Origin: Flagellimonas spongiicola
GTDB taxonomy: Bacteria > Bacteroidota > Bacteroidia > Flavobacteriales > Flavobacteriaceae
NCBI RefSeq assembly: GCF_023502425.1
Contig: NZ_JAMFMA010000003.1
Location: 62,001-126,000, forward strand
Length of the DNA: 64,000 nucleotides
Direction of reading: 5' to 3'
Below the pieces are notes generated by a model that was not told the origin of the DNA, did no database searches, and saw only the letters and a program-made list of their open reading frames with translations. A program made the position numbers and the translations under genes. Shown here one piece after another: positions 36,062-45,666 of the stretch. Numbering within the stretch: position 1 is the first letter of the stretch; each line of letters begins with the position of its first letter.

Positions 36062-36949
36062 ATGGAACCCTTAGTTTCAATCATAACCATTAATTACAAT
36101 GAGTCCAATGTAACGTTGGACATGTTGGAATCTGCCAGAAATCTAACGTATTCCAACTATGAAATCATTGTAGTGGATAACGCATCACCTAATGACAATC
36201 CGGATATTATAAAAGAAAAATATCCCGAAGTCGTTTTGATTAAAAGTCTCGAAAATCTTGGCTTTGCAGGAGGTAACAATCTTGGTGTGAAACAGGCTAA
36301 GGGAGGGTATTTGTTGTTTATCAATAATGATACAATTGTGCCACCTGATTTCATTCAACCCTTGGTAGAAACGCTCCAAAATGACGAAAGTATCGGAATG
36401 GTCAGTCCTAAAATCAAATTCCATTGGGACCCAAGTTTAATCCAATATGCAGGCTACACGCCCATGAACCATTGGACCATCAGAAACAATAGCATCGGAT
36501 ACCACCAAAAGGACGATGGTACATATGATAAGCCAGGAGAAACCCAATCCATTCATGGTGCAGCAATGATGGTTCCTAGAACGGTGGTTGATAAAGTTGG
36601 TATGATGACAGAAGTCTATTTTCTTTACTATGAAGAGCATGATTGGGCGGAGATGATTAAAAGGGGAGGCTACAGGATCTATTATCAACCGAAATCTTAT
36701 ATCCTTCATAAAGAATCCATTTCAACAGGCAAGTTCAGCCCATTGAAAACCTATTACATCTCACGGAACCGGATTTTGTTTGCCAGAAGAAATTTTAAAC
36801 CCTTTCAGCTAGTTGTCAGTATGCTGTTTCAGTCTTTGGTTTCCGTTCCCAAGAATAGTCTTAAGTTCTTGGTGAAAAGAGAGTTTGAACATTTGCGGGC
36901 ATTTTGGCGCGCAATAGGTTGGAATCTTACACACGGTGCTAGTACATAG
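36062..36949 (+). CDS. Family 2 glycosyltransferase (rhamnosyltransferase-like)
   Basis: The GT-A domain begins at residue 3 (LVSIITINYNES), has IIVVDNASPND, LGFAGGNNLGV and the DxD-like FINNDTIVPPDF. GAAMMVPRTVVDKVG and EEHDWAEMIKRGG are typical of the rhamnosyltransferase-like group. Length is 295. dTDP-rhamnose genes lie 11 kb downstream, which makes rhamnose a plausible donor, but this is inference. Confidence 0.85.
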   Translation: MEPLVSIITINYNESNVTLDMLESARNLTYSNYEIIVVDNASPNDNPDIIKEKYPEVVLIKSLENLGFAGGNNLGVKQAKGGYLLFINNDTIVPPDFIQPLVETLQNDESIGMVSPKIKFHWDPSLIQYAGYTPMNHWTIRNNSIGYHQKDDGTYDKPGETQSIHGAAMMVPRTVVDKVGMMTEVYFLYYEEHDWAEMIKRGGYRIYYQPKSYILHKESISTGKFSPLKTYYISRNRILFARRNFKPFQLVVSMLFQSLVSVPKNSLKFLVKREFEHLRAFWRAIGWNLTHGAST

Positions 36950-36991
36950 ATACCGGTTTCTTCACGGATAAGGAATTCGAATATATACCTA

Positions 36992-37021
36992 CAAGGCTTT
37001 CATTTACAACATGAAACCTTG
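36992..37021 (+). other. Hairpin between glycosyltransferase and LruC genes
   Basis: CAAGGcTTTCAT and ATGAAACCTTG form an 11-bp stem with one bulge and the loop TTACAAC. There is no T run after it, so it is a weak terminator at best and might instead end or stabilise the upstream mRNA. Confidence 0.35.
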
Positions 37022-37053
37022 CTTATACAACAAATACTTTTCTTTCTTAAAAT

Positions 37054-37073
37054 GTAGGATAATATTTACAAAA
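37054..37073 (+). promoter_or_regulatory. Shared GTAGGAT-ATATTTAC promoter motif, copy 1
   Basis: GTAGGATAATATTTACAAAA lies 20 nt before the LruC gene. A near-identical block (GTAGGATTATATTTACAAAG) lies 23 nt before rfbB at 48183. The ATATTTA part resembles the Bacteroidota -7 element, so the block may be a promoter with an extra conserved GTAGGAT half. Confidence 0.45.
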
Positions 37074-37093
37074 CTATATTCAAACCTACAGTA

Positions 37094-39052
37094 ATGTATA
37101 AAAAATTTAGAACATCCATTTTGTTTTCAGCTATACTCTTGGGCTTCCTTGGTTGCGTAAGTGAAAAGGATTTAGACCCTCCAATTGATAGCACGGACGA
37201 TGATATTAATGTGGATGACGGACCTCTGGCCGCATTGAATGTGGCTGCAAGTTTTAACTATACCACTAAACAAGATGTTGATGTAACATTGGATGTCCCT
37301 ACTTTTTTGAGTAAAGCCGTTTTTCAGCTATATAGTAAAACGGGCAACCATGACAGTATACCATTTGGGCGTGCGACCTTTGATTCGAACGGGCACTTTG
37401 AACAAAGCTTTGCCATTCAAGCGCAAGCAGATAGTGTGTTGTTGTATTCCGATTATATTGGACTGACCCGAGATGTACGTCTTTCCATAGCAAATGGATC
37501 GGTATCATTCGATTATAGACCCCTTTATGAGCGCGCGAGTTCAAGTAAGTCAACGGGAAATGTAATGGCCGGTAAGGGAGTCACTAACAGAACAGCAAAA
37601 GCAACATATACATATTTAAGCGGATTCAATTCCTTGGGGGTTCCTGCTGAGATGGAACTACCGGATATTATTCAACAAAATTTATTGGACGATATCAATG
37701 CTTCCTTGCCAGAATACAGCAGGGTTCCCATAGCCAATCCACAGTTTTTGGCCAATAGTAGTGAAACCAGTATGGTGTTGACCGATTTGGCTGATGTTTG
37801 GGTCACCTTTGTTTCTGAAGGTGCTGGCTATCGAAATGCATTGGGTTATTACTCCTATGAGTTAGGAAATGCACCAGCAAGTCCCGATGAGATTGCTGCG
37901 CATAATGTAATATTTCCAAATACTTCAATGATTGGGTCTTCAGGAGGACTAGTGCCGGGAGATCGTGTTTATTTGGGGAGATTCCCTCCAAATACGGTAA
38001 TCTCATGGTTTATTGTGGCAAACGGATGGAATGGTTCTGGTGTCACGGATGGTCGTGGAATATATTATTCAGAACCAAGTTTCAATCCAGAAAATTCCAA
38101 CTTGAACACCCATGTAGTACAATTGTATGATAGTGCGAGGGAAATCAATTTCCTGGCATTTGAAGATTTGCGAAGAGATCAGGGTTCTGATGATGATTTC
38201 AATGATGCGGTTTTTTATGCACGCGCAAACCCGGTTGAGTCCATTGAATTGAACAATGTGGTTGCATTGATCCCAGCTAATGATGAAGATGGAGACGGTG
38301 TAAATGATGAATTGGATGATTTCCCTTTTGATACCAATAAGGCGTTCAATAACTTTTCCCCTACTGCGAACCTAACTGGTGTACTTGCGTTTGAGGATTT
38401 ATGGCCTAGCCAAGGAGATTACGATTTCAACGATTTGGTCGTCACCTACAGTTATAATTTGATTACCAACGCTTCCAACTTAATTACAAGAATTGAAGGG
38501 ACTTTTACGATAGACAATATTGGTGGTGCCCTTCACAATGGATTTGCTTTGGCATTTCCCATTGATCCAACACTTGTGGATGAGGTGCAAGGACAAGTGA
38601 TCAATGCCAACTACATCAGTTTAAACGCCAATGGCACAGAAGCTGGTACAGCCGCAGATGAAACGGTAATATTTGTAGCTGGTAATACCATTGAAATGGA
38701 AGGTGATGTCATAGAATTGGGAATTGATTTCAATACCCCAATAAGCTATGAGGATTTAGGACTGGTGCCTTTCAATCCATTCTTGATATCCAATGCAACA
38801 AGGGCAACGGAAGTACACCTTCCAGACATGCCACCAACAAGTAAGGCGGCCTCATTGGGCACAAATGATGATGATAGCGATCCATCGCAAAATAGATATT
38901 ACAAAACAACAAAAAACCTACCATGGGCATTGAACATCTTCGATGATTTTATCCCACCGCAGGAATCCATTCCAATAACCATTGAGTATCCAAAGTTTGT
39001 CAATTGGGCAAATTCGGGCGGTACCCAAGATTTGGATTGGTACGAAAGATAA
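37094..39052 (+). CDS. LruC-domain (DUF4114/DUF4842) surface lipoprotein
   Basis: The 652-residue protein has a lipoprotein signal (LLGFLGC, Cys near residue 16), a DUF4114-like block (FLAFEDLRRDQGSDDDFND near residue 355), a calcium-binding type Asp-rich linker (DEDGDGVNDELDDFP near 398) and a DUF4842/LruC domain (LAFEDLWPSQGDYDFNDL near 435). Such proteins are surface-exposed or secreted and of unknown role. Its place inside an exopolysaccharide locus suggests a matrix or polymer-binding protein. It has its own upstream motif and is followed by ugd after 35 nt. Confidence 0.85.
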   Translation: MYKKFRTSILFSAILLGFLGCVSEKDLDPPIDSTDDDINVDDGPLAALNVAASFNYTTKQDVDVTLDVPTFLSKAVFQLYSKTGNHDSIPFGRATFDSNGHFEQSFAIQAQADSVLLYSDYIGLTRDVRLSIANGSVSFDYRPLYERASSSKSTGNVMAGKGVTNRTAKATYTYLSGFNSLGVPAEMELPDIIQQNLLDDINASLPEYSRVPIANPQFLANSSETSMVLTDLADVWVTFVSEGAGYRNALGYYSYELGNAPASPDEIAAHNVIFPNTSMIGSSGGLVPGDRVYLGRFPPNTVISWFIVANGWNGSGVTDGRGIYYSEPSFNPENSNLNTHVVQLYDSAREINFLAFEDLRRDQGSDDDFNDAVFYARANPVESIELNNVVALIPANDEDGDGVNDELDDFPFDTNKAFNNFSPTANLTGVLAFEDLWPSQGDYDFNDLVVTYSYNLITNASNLITRIEGTFTIDNIGGALHNGFALAFPIDPTLVDEVQGQVINANYISLNANGTEAGTAADETVIFVAGNTIEMEGDVIELGIDFNTPISYEDLGLVPFNPFLISNATRATEVHLPDMPPTSKAASLGTNDDDSDPSQNRYYKTTKNLPWALNIFDDFIPPQESIPITIEYPKFVNWANSGGTQDLDWYER

Positions 39053-39087
39053 TTTAAAACATAACAAACCTTAATACACTTCAAATT

Positions 39088-40440
39088 ATGAACATTACAG
39101 TAATAGGTACAGGTTACGTAGGCTTGGTAACGGGTACTTGCTTTGCAGAGACCGGAATTAATGTGGTCTGCGTGGACATTGATGAAAAGAAAGTGGAAAT
39201 GCTCCGCAGAGGGGAAGTTCCAATTTATGAACCAGGACTTGATGTGCTGCTTGAACGTAACATGGACAAGGGAAGAATATCCTTTACCACAAGTTTGAAA
39301 AAAGGCATTCAGAACAGTGATGCGGTTTTTATCGCTGTAGGTACACCACCAGATGAAGATGGTAGTGCAGACTTAAAATATGTCTTGGGTGTGGCGCGTG
39401 AAATTGGCCAGCACATGGAAGATTACAAAGTAATCATTACCAAGAGTACGGTACCAGTGGGTACCTCCTTCAAGGTAAAATCAGCAGTTGAGGAAGAATT
39501 ACAGAAGCGTGATGTACGCATTCCGTTTGATGTAGCTTCCAATCCAGAATTCTTAAAAGAAGGAAGTGCTGTTGACGATTTCCTAAAACCGGACCGAATT
39601 GTTGTTGGTATAGAAAGTAAGCGTGCTGAAAAAGTGATGAAACGACTGTACAAACCATTCTTGATGAACGGTCATCCATTATTGTTCATGGATATTTTTT
39701 CATCAGAGATGACAAAATATGCCGCAAATTCCATGTTGGCAACAAAGATCAGTTTCATGAATGATATTGCCAACCTATGTGAGTTGGTAGGAGCAAACGT
39801 GGATTTGGTACGAAAAGGTATTGGTTCAGATTCACGAATAGGTAACAAATTCATCTATCCAGGAACTGGATATGGAGGAAGTTGTTTCCCTAAAGATGTT
39901 CAGGCCTTGGTGCGTACAGCAGATGAGTACGGGCATTCGCTTGAAGTATTGAAAGCTGTTGAAAGTGTGAACTACAGACAAAAGTCAGTACTGGTCAACA
40001 AAATCAAAAGTCATTTTGGCGAAAACCTAAAAGGCAAACAGTTTGGACTTTGGGGCTTGGCATTTAAACCTAAGACGGACGACATGCGAGAAGCACCTGC
40101 CTTGGTGATTATTGAAGAGTTAAAAGCATTGGGTGCCAACGTTAGGGCATACGATCCTGTGGCTATGGAAGAGGCCGAGCGAATTCTAGGAGATAAAATA
40201 GAATACGCCAAGGATGAATACGATGCCATTATTGATGCAGACGCATTGATTGTTGTCACGGAATGGTCTGAATTCAGGATGCCGAACTTCAGGATTCTTG
40301 AAAAGCTTATGGTAGAGAAAACCATTTTTGATGGTCGTAACATTTACGATCCAGAAGAAATGGAAGAATCGGAATTTACCTATTACAGTATTGGTAGGGA
40401 TGCCGTTGGAAACATAAAAAAAGAAACGGTTAAAGCCTAA
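39088..40440 (+). CDS. ugd: UDP-glucose 6-dehydrogenase
   Basis: This NAD-dependent enzyme makes UDP-glucuronate. The N-terminal NAD site is [17 protein letters not shown]; the catalytic Cys is in [15 protein letters not shown] (near residue 265); the C-terminal UDP-binding domain follows. The length of 450 is normal. It is directly upstream of the UDP-glucuronate decarboxylase gene, so the pair provides UDP-GlcA and UDP-xylose for the polymer. Confidence 0.95.
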   Translation: MNITVIGTGYVGLVTGTCFAETGINVVCVDIDEKKVEMLRRGEVPIYEPGLDVLLERNMDKGRISFTTSLKKGIQNSDAVFIAVGTPPDEDGSADLKYVLGVAREIGQHMEDYKVIITKSTVPVGTSFKVKSAVEEELQKRDVRIPFDVASNPEFLKEGSAVDDFLKPDRIVVGIESKRAEKVMKRLYKPFLMNGHPLLFMDIFSSEMTKYAANSMLATKISFMNDIANLCELVGANVDLVRKGIGSDSRIGNKFIYPGTGYGGSCFPKDVQALVRTADEYGHSLEVLKAVESVNYRQKSVLVNKIKSHFGENLKGKQFGLWGLAFKPKTDDMREAPALVIIEELKALGANVRAYDPVAMEEAERILGDKIEYAKDEYDAIIDADALIVVTEWSEFRMPNFRILEKLMVEKTIFDGRNIYDPEEMEESEFTYYSIGRDAVGNIKKETVKA

Positions 40441-40444
40441 AAAA

Positions 40445-41413
40445 ATGAAACGGATATTAGTTACAGGTGGAGCCGGATTTGTGGGTTCACATCTTTGTGA
40501 AAGACTCTTAAATGAAGGAAATGAAGTAATATGTATGGACAATTACTTCACCGGAAGAAAGAGTAAGGTAGTGCATCTCATGGACAACCCATATTTTGAA
40601 GTGATCCGCCATGATGTTACACTGCCCTATTTTCTTGAGGTAGATGAAATTTACAATCTCGCATGTCCGGCATCTCCCGTACATTATCAGCATAATCCCA
40701 TAAAAACCATAAAGACTTCCGTATTAGGAGCAATTAATATGTTGGGATTGGCAAAACGTATAAACGCAAAAATTCTTCAAGCTTCAACCAGTGAAGTATA
40801 CGGAGATCCAGAATTACATCCACAACCCGAAGGGTATTGGGGTCATGTTAATCCAATAGGAATCCGTTCCTGTTACGATGAAGGAAAACGCTGTGCGGAA
40901 TCCTTGTTTGTCAACTATCATGGATTCAACAATGTGTTGGTGAAAATCGTTAGGATTTTTAATACCTACGGACCACGAATGGAACCTGACGATGGTCGCG
41001 TGGTATCCAATTTCATAATGCAAGCATTGCAAGGCAAGGATATAACCGTGTTTGGCGATGGTATGCAAACCAGAAGCTTCCAGTTTGTAAGTGATCTTGT
41101 AGATGGAATGATCAAAATGATGGGTACTGAAGATGAGTTCATTGGCCCAATAAATATTGGCAATCCAGGAGAATTCACCATGTTGGAGTTGGCAGAGAAT
41201 ATCATTGACCTAACAGGTTCAAAATCCAAAATAATTCATTTGCCTTTACCGTCAGACGACCCAATGCAACGAAAGCCAGATATCACTTTGGCTCAAGAAA
41301 AGTTGTCAGGATGGAGTCCTAAGGTGGAGCTTCGAGAAGGATTGGGCCATACGATAGCATATTTTGACAACTTGTTAAAAGATCAGTCCATTAAGGAATT
41401 GGTCGCCGGTTAA
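40445..41413 (+). CDS. uxs: UDP-glucuronate decarboxylase (UDP-xylose synthase)
   Basis: This extended short-chain dehydrogenase decarboxylates UDP-glucuronate to UDP-xylose. It has [17 protein letters not shown] at the N terminus, [17 protein letters not shown] (a marker of this enzyme, near residue 75), the Ser in STSEVYGDP and the catalytic YxxxK in [10 protein letters not shown]. Length is 322. It starts 4 nt after ugd, its substrate-supplying partner. Confidence 0.93.
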   Translation: MKRILVTGGAGFVGSHLCERLLNEGNEVICMDNYFTGRKSKVVHLMDNPYFEVIRHDVTLPYFLEVDEIYNLACPASPVHYQHNPIKTIKTSVLGAINMLGLAKRINAKILQASTSEVYGDPELHPQPEGYWGHVNPIGIRSCYDEGKRCAESLFVNYHGFNNVLVKIVRIFNTYGPRMEPDDGRVVSNFIMQALQGKDITVFGDGMQTRSFQFVSDLVDGMIKMMGTEDEFIGPINIGNPGEFTMLELAENIIDLTGSKSKIIHLPLPSDDPMQRKPDITLAQEKLSGWSPKVELREGLGHTIAYFDNLLKDQSIKELVAG

Positions 41414-41423
41414 TACGAAGAGG

Positions 41424-42629
41424 ATGGATGTATTAAGAATCATTATCAATTTTATAGAGTTCCTCTTACTTGGATATTTTGGGTTCGCATCCATCTATGT
41501 CTTTGTCTTTTCGGTTGCTGGACTTTTTAAGGCTAAGGAACGGGATATTTTATCGGTGAAACAGCGAAAATTTGCTGTTTTGATACCGGGATACAAAGAA
41601 GACAATGTAATTATCGAAGTTGCGAAAAGTGCACTTAAGCAAAGTTATCCTTCACACCTTTATGAAGTTGTGATAATTGCCGATTCATTTCAGAAAAAAA
41701 CCTTGGATGCATTAAGGCAATTACCAATTCGTTTGGTAGAGGTTTCCTTTGAAAAAAGTACCAAATCCAAAGCACTGAATAAGGCCATGAAGGTAATTGG
41801 TGACGAATACCATGTGGCTTTGATATTGGATGCTGACAACATCATGGAAAAGGATTTTGTTTTAAAAATCAATGAGGCGTTCAATCAAGGATACAAAGTA
41901 GTGCAGGGACATCGTATTGCCAAAAACACCAATACCTCCTTTGCTATTTTGGATGCAATAAGTGAAGAAGTCAATAATCACATATTTAGAAAAGGACATC
42001 GGGTATTTGGACTATCCTCTGCTTTGATTGGTTCGGGTATGGCGTTTGACTACTACTTTTTCAAAATTACCATGGCCAAGGTTAATGCCGTGGGTGGTTT
42101 TGATAAGGAATTGGAATTGAAATTGCTCAAAAACCGCATAAAAATTGAATACTTGAACGGTGCATTGGTTTTGGATGAAAAAGTACAGAAATCGGAAGTA
42201 TTCGCTAATCAACGTAAACGATGGCTATCCGCGCAATTCGTCTATTTTGCCCGTTACTTTTTTCCTGGCCTAAAAGAACTGATTACCAAAGGTAACATCG
42301 ATTTTTTTGACAAGGTCTATCAAATGATTTCACCACCACGCGTTTTGCTATTGGGTTTGGTGACCATACTCACGGCAGTCTACGCATTGGTTCAAATCGT
42401 ATTGCCTGAGAATCTTCTTGTCATTACAGCTCCTTGGTGGTATGCGGTCTTTGGATTGACCATAGCTGCATTTGCATTCGCAATACCTAAAAAATTCTAC
42501 AATATGAGCACATTAAATGCGATTCTGACCTTGCCAAAGGCATTCGCGTTGATGTTTTTGTCCCTTTTCAAATTAAAAGGGGCCAACAAAAAATTCATCC
42601 ATACCCAACATGGAACAGTTAATCCTTAG
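41424..42629 (+). CDS. Membrane family 2 glycosyltransferase
   Basis: An N-terminal membrane helix is followed by a GT-A domain with ALILDADNIME (DxD near residue 138) and QRKRWLSAQ (the QxxRW motif of processive synthases, near 267), then two to three C-terminal membrane helices. Length is 401. It may add several sugars or couple synthesis to export. The substrate is unknown. It is 10 nt downstream of the uxs gene. Confidence 0.85.
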   Translation: MDVLRIIINFIEFLLLGYFGFASIYVFVFSVAGLFKAKERDILSVKQRKFAVLIPGYKEDNVIIEVAKSALKQSYPSHLYEVVIIADSFQKKTLDALRQLPIRLVEVSFEKSTKSKALNKAMKVIGDEYHVALILDADNIMEKDFVLKINEAFNQGYKVVQGHRIAKNTNTSFAILDAISEEVNNHIFRKGHRVFGLSSALIGSGMAFDYYFFKITMAKVNAVGGFDKELELKLLKNRIKIEYLNGALVLDEKVQKSEVFANQRKRWLSAQFVYFARYFFPGLKELITKGNIDFFDKVYQMISPPRVLLLGLVTILTAVYALVQIVLPENLLVITAPWWYAVFGLTIAAFAFAIPKKFYNMSTLNAILTLPKAFALMFLSLFKLKGANKKFIHTQHGTVNP

Positions 42630-42638
42630 TTATCGATT

Positions 42639-43796
42639 ATGAAGATTGGAATTGAAGGACAACGCCTTTTTAGGAAAAAGAAACATGGTATGGACATGGT
42701 GGCTTTGGAATTGATCAAGAGTCTCCAAAACATAGACCATGAAAACGAATACGTCATTTTTGTCAGACCAGACTTGGATGACTCTTGCATCCCCAAAGCG
42801 GAAAATTTCAAAATCGTGGAATTGGAATCTCGATGGGGATACCCGGGTTGGGAACAACTTGTGCTGCCAAGGGCTGCAAGAAAAGAGGGGTGTGACGTGC
42901 TACATTGCACTAGTAATACAGGGCCATTATTCTCAAGGGTGCCCTTGATAACCACCTTGCACGATATCATTTATTTGGAGAGTATCAGCCTTTTTAAAAA
43001 GGAAGGTACCTGGTACCAAAAGTTTGGCAATATGTATCGAAGGTACTTTGTACCTCCCGTGATTCGAAAAAGTAAAAAAGTCATTACGGTATCCAACTAC
43101 GAGAAAGAACGTATTAACTCCCATTTCGGATTCAAGGACAACCGATTGACTGCCATTTATAATGGTGTTGGAAACCATTTTAAAAAAGTGGTCAACCCAG
43201 TACGATTGAAACGGATAAAGGAAGCATACAATCTGCCTGATAACTTTTTCTTTTTCTTAGGGAATACGGATCCAAAGAAAAACACCAAAGGTGTACTGAA
43301 GGCATTTGCCGATTTCAATAAAATATATCCAGGAAAATACCAATTGGTAATGCTGGACTATGATGAAGAAGAACTGCAAAAATTATTGCTGGCAAATGGA
43401 AGTCCGGAAATCAGGGAATTGATTCACTTGACAGGATATGTTCCCAATGCGGACTTGCCTGCATTGATCAATCAAGCTACCATATTCCTTTATCCTTCCC
43501 TTCGGGAAAGTTTTGGAATTCCAATTTTGGAAGGTATGGCCTGTGGGGTTCCCGTTATCACTTCCAATACTTCATCAATGCCAGAAGTTGCTGGTGATGG
43601 ATCTGCATTGATGGTTGATCCTACAAAGCCATTGGAAATTACCGAAGCTATGAGACGCCTAGTTGAGGACAAGATGCTCGCAAAAATGCTTGGTGATAAA
43701 GGAATAGAACGCGCTAAAGAGTTTTCTTGGGATACCATGGCAAAGAACGTACTGAAACTATATAAAGATGTCTTTTCGGAACTAAAAAAGAATTGA
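42639..43796 (+). CDS. Family 4 glycosyltransferase
   Basis: The 385-residue GT-B protein has HCTSNTGPLF and the C-terminal donor-binding motif EX7E in RESFGIPILEGMACG (near residue 290). NTDPKKNTKGVLKAF marks the start of the second Rossmann domain. It probably uses a nucleotide sugar to extend the repeat unit in the cytoplasm. It lies 9 nt after the preceding gene and 1 nt before the next. Confidence 0.88.
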   Translation: MKIGIEGQRLFRKKKHGMDMVALELIKSLQNIDHENEYVIFVRPDLDDSCIPKAENFKIVELESRWGYPGWEQLVLPRAARKEGCDVLHCTSNTGPLFSRVPLITTLHDIIYLESISLFKKEGTWYQKFGNMYRRYFVPPVIRKSKKVITVSNYEKERINSHFGFKDNRLTAIYNGVGNHFKKVVNPVRLKRIKEAYNLPDNFFFFLGNTDPKKNTKGVLKAFADFNKIYPGKYQLVMLDYDEEELQKLLLANGSPEIRELIHLTGYVPNADLPALINQATIFLYPSLRESFGIPILEGMACGVPVITSNTSSMPEVAGDGSALMVDPTKPLEITEAMRRLVEDKMLAKMLGDKGIERAKEFSWDTMAKNVLKLYKDVFSELKKN

Positions 43797-43797
43797 T

Positions 43798-44991
43798 ATG
43801 ATCAAAGGACAGGATATCATCGTTGTGGGCATTCAAGCTTGGGACATAGAAATTGGCAGCAATTGTAAAAATATTGCCGTTGAATTTGCCAAACATAACC
43901 GCGTGCTTTATGTAAATCCACCTTTGGATCGTGCAACCTTAAAACGGGACAAGAACTCAGAAAAAGTTCAAAAAAGGCTTCGCATTGCTAAAGGCGAGGA
44001 AACAGGATTGGTTCCAGTTCAAGAAAACTTATGGAATCTATTCCCAAAATCCATGACAGAATCCATCAATTGGATACCCTCCCACTTCCTTTTCAAAAAA
44101 TTGAATAGGCGAAATGCCAAGCTTTTTTCAAATGATATTTTGGAAGCGATGCATAAGTTGAAGTTCAAGAACGTATTGCTATTTAATGATAGTTCCATGT
44201 TTTTAGGACTTCATTTAAAGGAATTTCTAAAACCACAGAGCTACACGTATTACATGAGGGATTATTTGATAAAGGTTCCCTACTGGAGAAAACATGGCGA
44301 ACGTATTGAACCTCAAGTAATCGAATTGGCCGATACGGTGGTAAATAACTCCACATTGTATGCGGAGTATGGTGCCCTTTATAATCCCAATAGTTACATG
44401 GTAGGTCAAGGCTGTGATGTGGCCTTGTTCAACGATGCCGAGAATCAAATAGAAGTTCCTCCGGAATTCAAGGAAATTCCAGGTCCAATTTTAGGCTATG
44501 TTGGCTACCTGACCAGTATGCGATTGGATATAGCATTGTTGGAACATATGGCAAAAGCGAAAAAGGATTGGAGTATCGTATTGGTTGGGCCCGAAGATGA
44601 CGATTTTAAAAAGTCCAATCTTCACCAATTGGATAATGTACACTTCTTAGGCAGCAAAGATGCTGCTGAACTCCCCGCATATGTAAAAGGGTTTGACGTA
44701 GCAATGAACCCTCAGGTGGTCAACGACTGGACCATAGGAAATTATCCAAGAAAGATTGATGAATACTTGGCAATGGGAAAACCAACATTGGCAACCCGGA
44801 CCAAAGCCATGGAGATGTTCCAAGATCATGTGTACTTAGGTAGTACAAAAGAGGAATACATCAAATTGGCAGAAAAAGCGCTTGCGGATAATTCTGAGCA
44901 ACTTCAGCAAAGCAGGATTGAATTTGCCAAGAGCCATACTTGGGAGAACAACGTAAAGGCAATTTACGAAGCCATTAAAAAATCAGCTTAA
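43798..44991 (+). CDS. GT-B glycosyltransferase
   Basis: The 397-residue protein has the GT-B pattern, with LGYVGYLTSMRLDIALLEHM (near residue 228), LVGPEDDDF, and the donor site YPRKIDEYLAMGKPTLATR (near 318). The N terminus GQDIIVVGIQAWDIEIGSN is shared with family 1/4 enzymes annotated as teichuronic-type transferases. The substrate is unknown. It belongs to the same transcription unit as its neighbours. Confidence 0.83.
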   Translation: MIKGQDIIVVGIQAWDIEIGSNCKNIAVEFAKHNRVLYVNPPLDRATLKRDKNSEKVQKRLRIAKGEETGLVPVQENLWNLFPKSMTESINWIPSHFLFKKLNRRNAKLFSNDILEAMHKLKFKNVLLFNDSSMFLGLHLKEFLKPQSYTYYMRDYLIKVPYWRKHGERIEPQVIELADTVVNNSTLYAEYGALYNPNSYMVGQGCDVALFNDAENQIEVPPEFKEIPGPILGYVGYLTSMRLDIALLEHMAKAKKDWSIVLVGPEDDDFKKSNLHQLDNVHFLGSKDAAELPAYVKGFDVAMNPQVVNDWTIGNYPRKIDEYLAMGKPTLATRTKAMEMFQDHVYLGSTKEEYIKLAEKALADNSEQLQQSRIEFAKSHTWENNVKAIYEAIKKSA

Positions 44992-45002
44992 AATATCTAG
45001 TT

Positions 45003-45641
45003 ATGGGAATCAAGGAAAAAATCAAGAACAATAATCGGATCAAAAAATTGGTACATTGGATGTTGATTCCCAAAAATCAAGCAAAACCTAGACTTTGGGT
45101 CAGATGGTTTGTAAATCCATTTTATCACAAAAAGGGGAAAGGTGCTACCATTTGCCGCAGGACAAGAATGGACGTATTGCCATGGAACGGCTTTGAGTTA
45201 GGTTCCAATTCCACTATTGAAGACTTCTCTACGGTCAACAATGGCGTTGGGCCGGTAAAAATTGGAGATCGCACACGAATTGGTCTGGGGAATACCATTA
45301 TTGGACCAGTGACCATCGGAAATGATGTTCGATTGGCTCAGAACATAGTGTTGTCCGGCCTTAATCACAACTATGAAGATGTTTCACAACCTATTCACGC
45401 CCAAGGGGTATCCACGGCAACAATTGTTGTTAAGGAAGAGACATGGATTGGTGCCAATGCCGTGGTAGTTGCTGGTGTTACAATCGGAAAGCACTGCATT
45501 ATTGCTGGAGGGAGTGTGGTCACAAAAGATATTCCTGATTATTCTGTTGCAGTAGGAAATCCAGCCAGGGTGGTAAAGACCTACAATCATGATACAGGAG
45601 CATGGGAAAAAGCGGTGAAAAAAAATCTCGTGGCAGTTTAA
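45003..45641 (+). CDS. Left-handed beta-helix acyltransferase
   Basis: The 212-residue protein carries hexapeptide repeats (IGDRTRIGLGNTIIGPVTIG, then WIGANAVVVAGVTIGKHC) with the probable catalytic His in LSGLNHNYED (near residue 121) and the CoA-binding end VAVGNPARVV. It probably O-acetylates a sugar of the polymer. It lies between two glycosyltransferase genes in the same orientation. Confidence 0.87.
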   Translation: MGIKEKIKNNNRIKKLVHWMLIPKNQAKPRLWVRWFVNPFYHKKGKGATICRRTRMDVLPWNGFELGSNSTIEDFSTVNNGVGPVKIGDRTRIGLGNTIIGPVTIGNDVRLAQNIVLSGLNHNYEDVSQPIHAQGVSTATIVVKEETWIGANAVVVAGVTIGKHCIIAGGSVVTKDIPDYSVAVGNPARVVKTYNHDTGAWEKAVKKNLVAV

Positions 45642-45666
45642 TTTCAATTCGTAAAGCGTTAAAAGT

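Noticed and set aside
37011..37094. 27-codon frame MKPCLYNKYF between glycosyltransferase and LruC genes
   Set aside because: It overlaps a hairpin and the promoter-like motif and has no feature of a real small protein.
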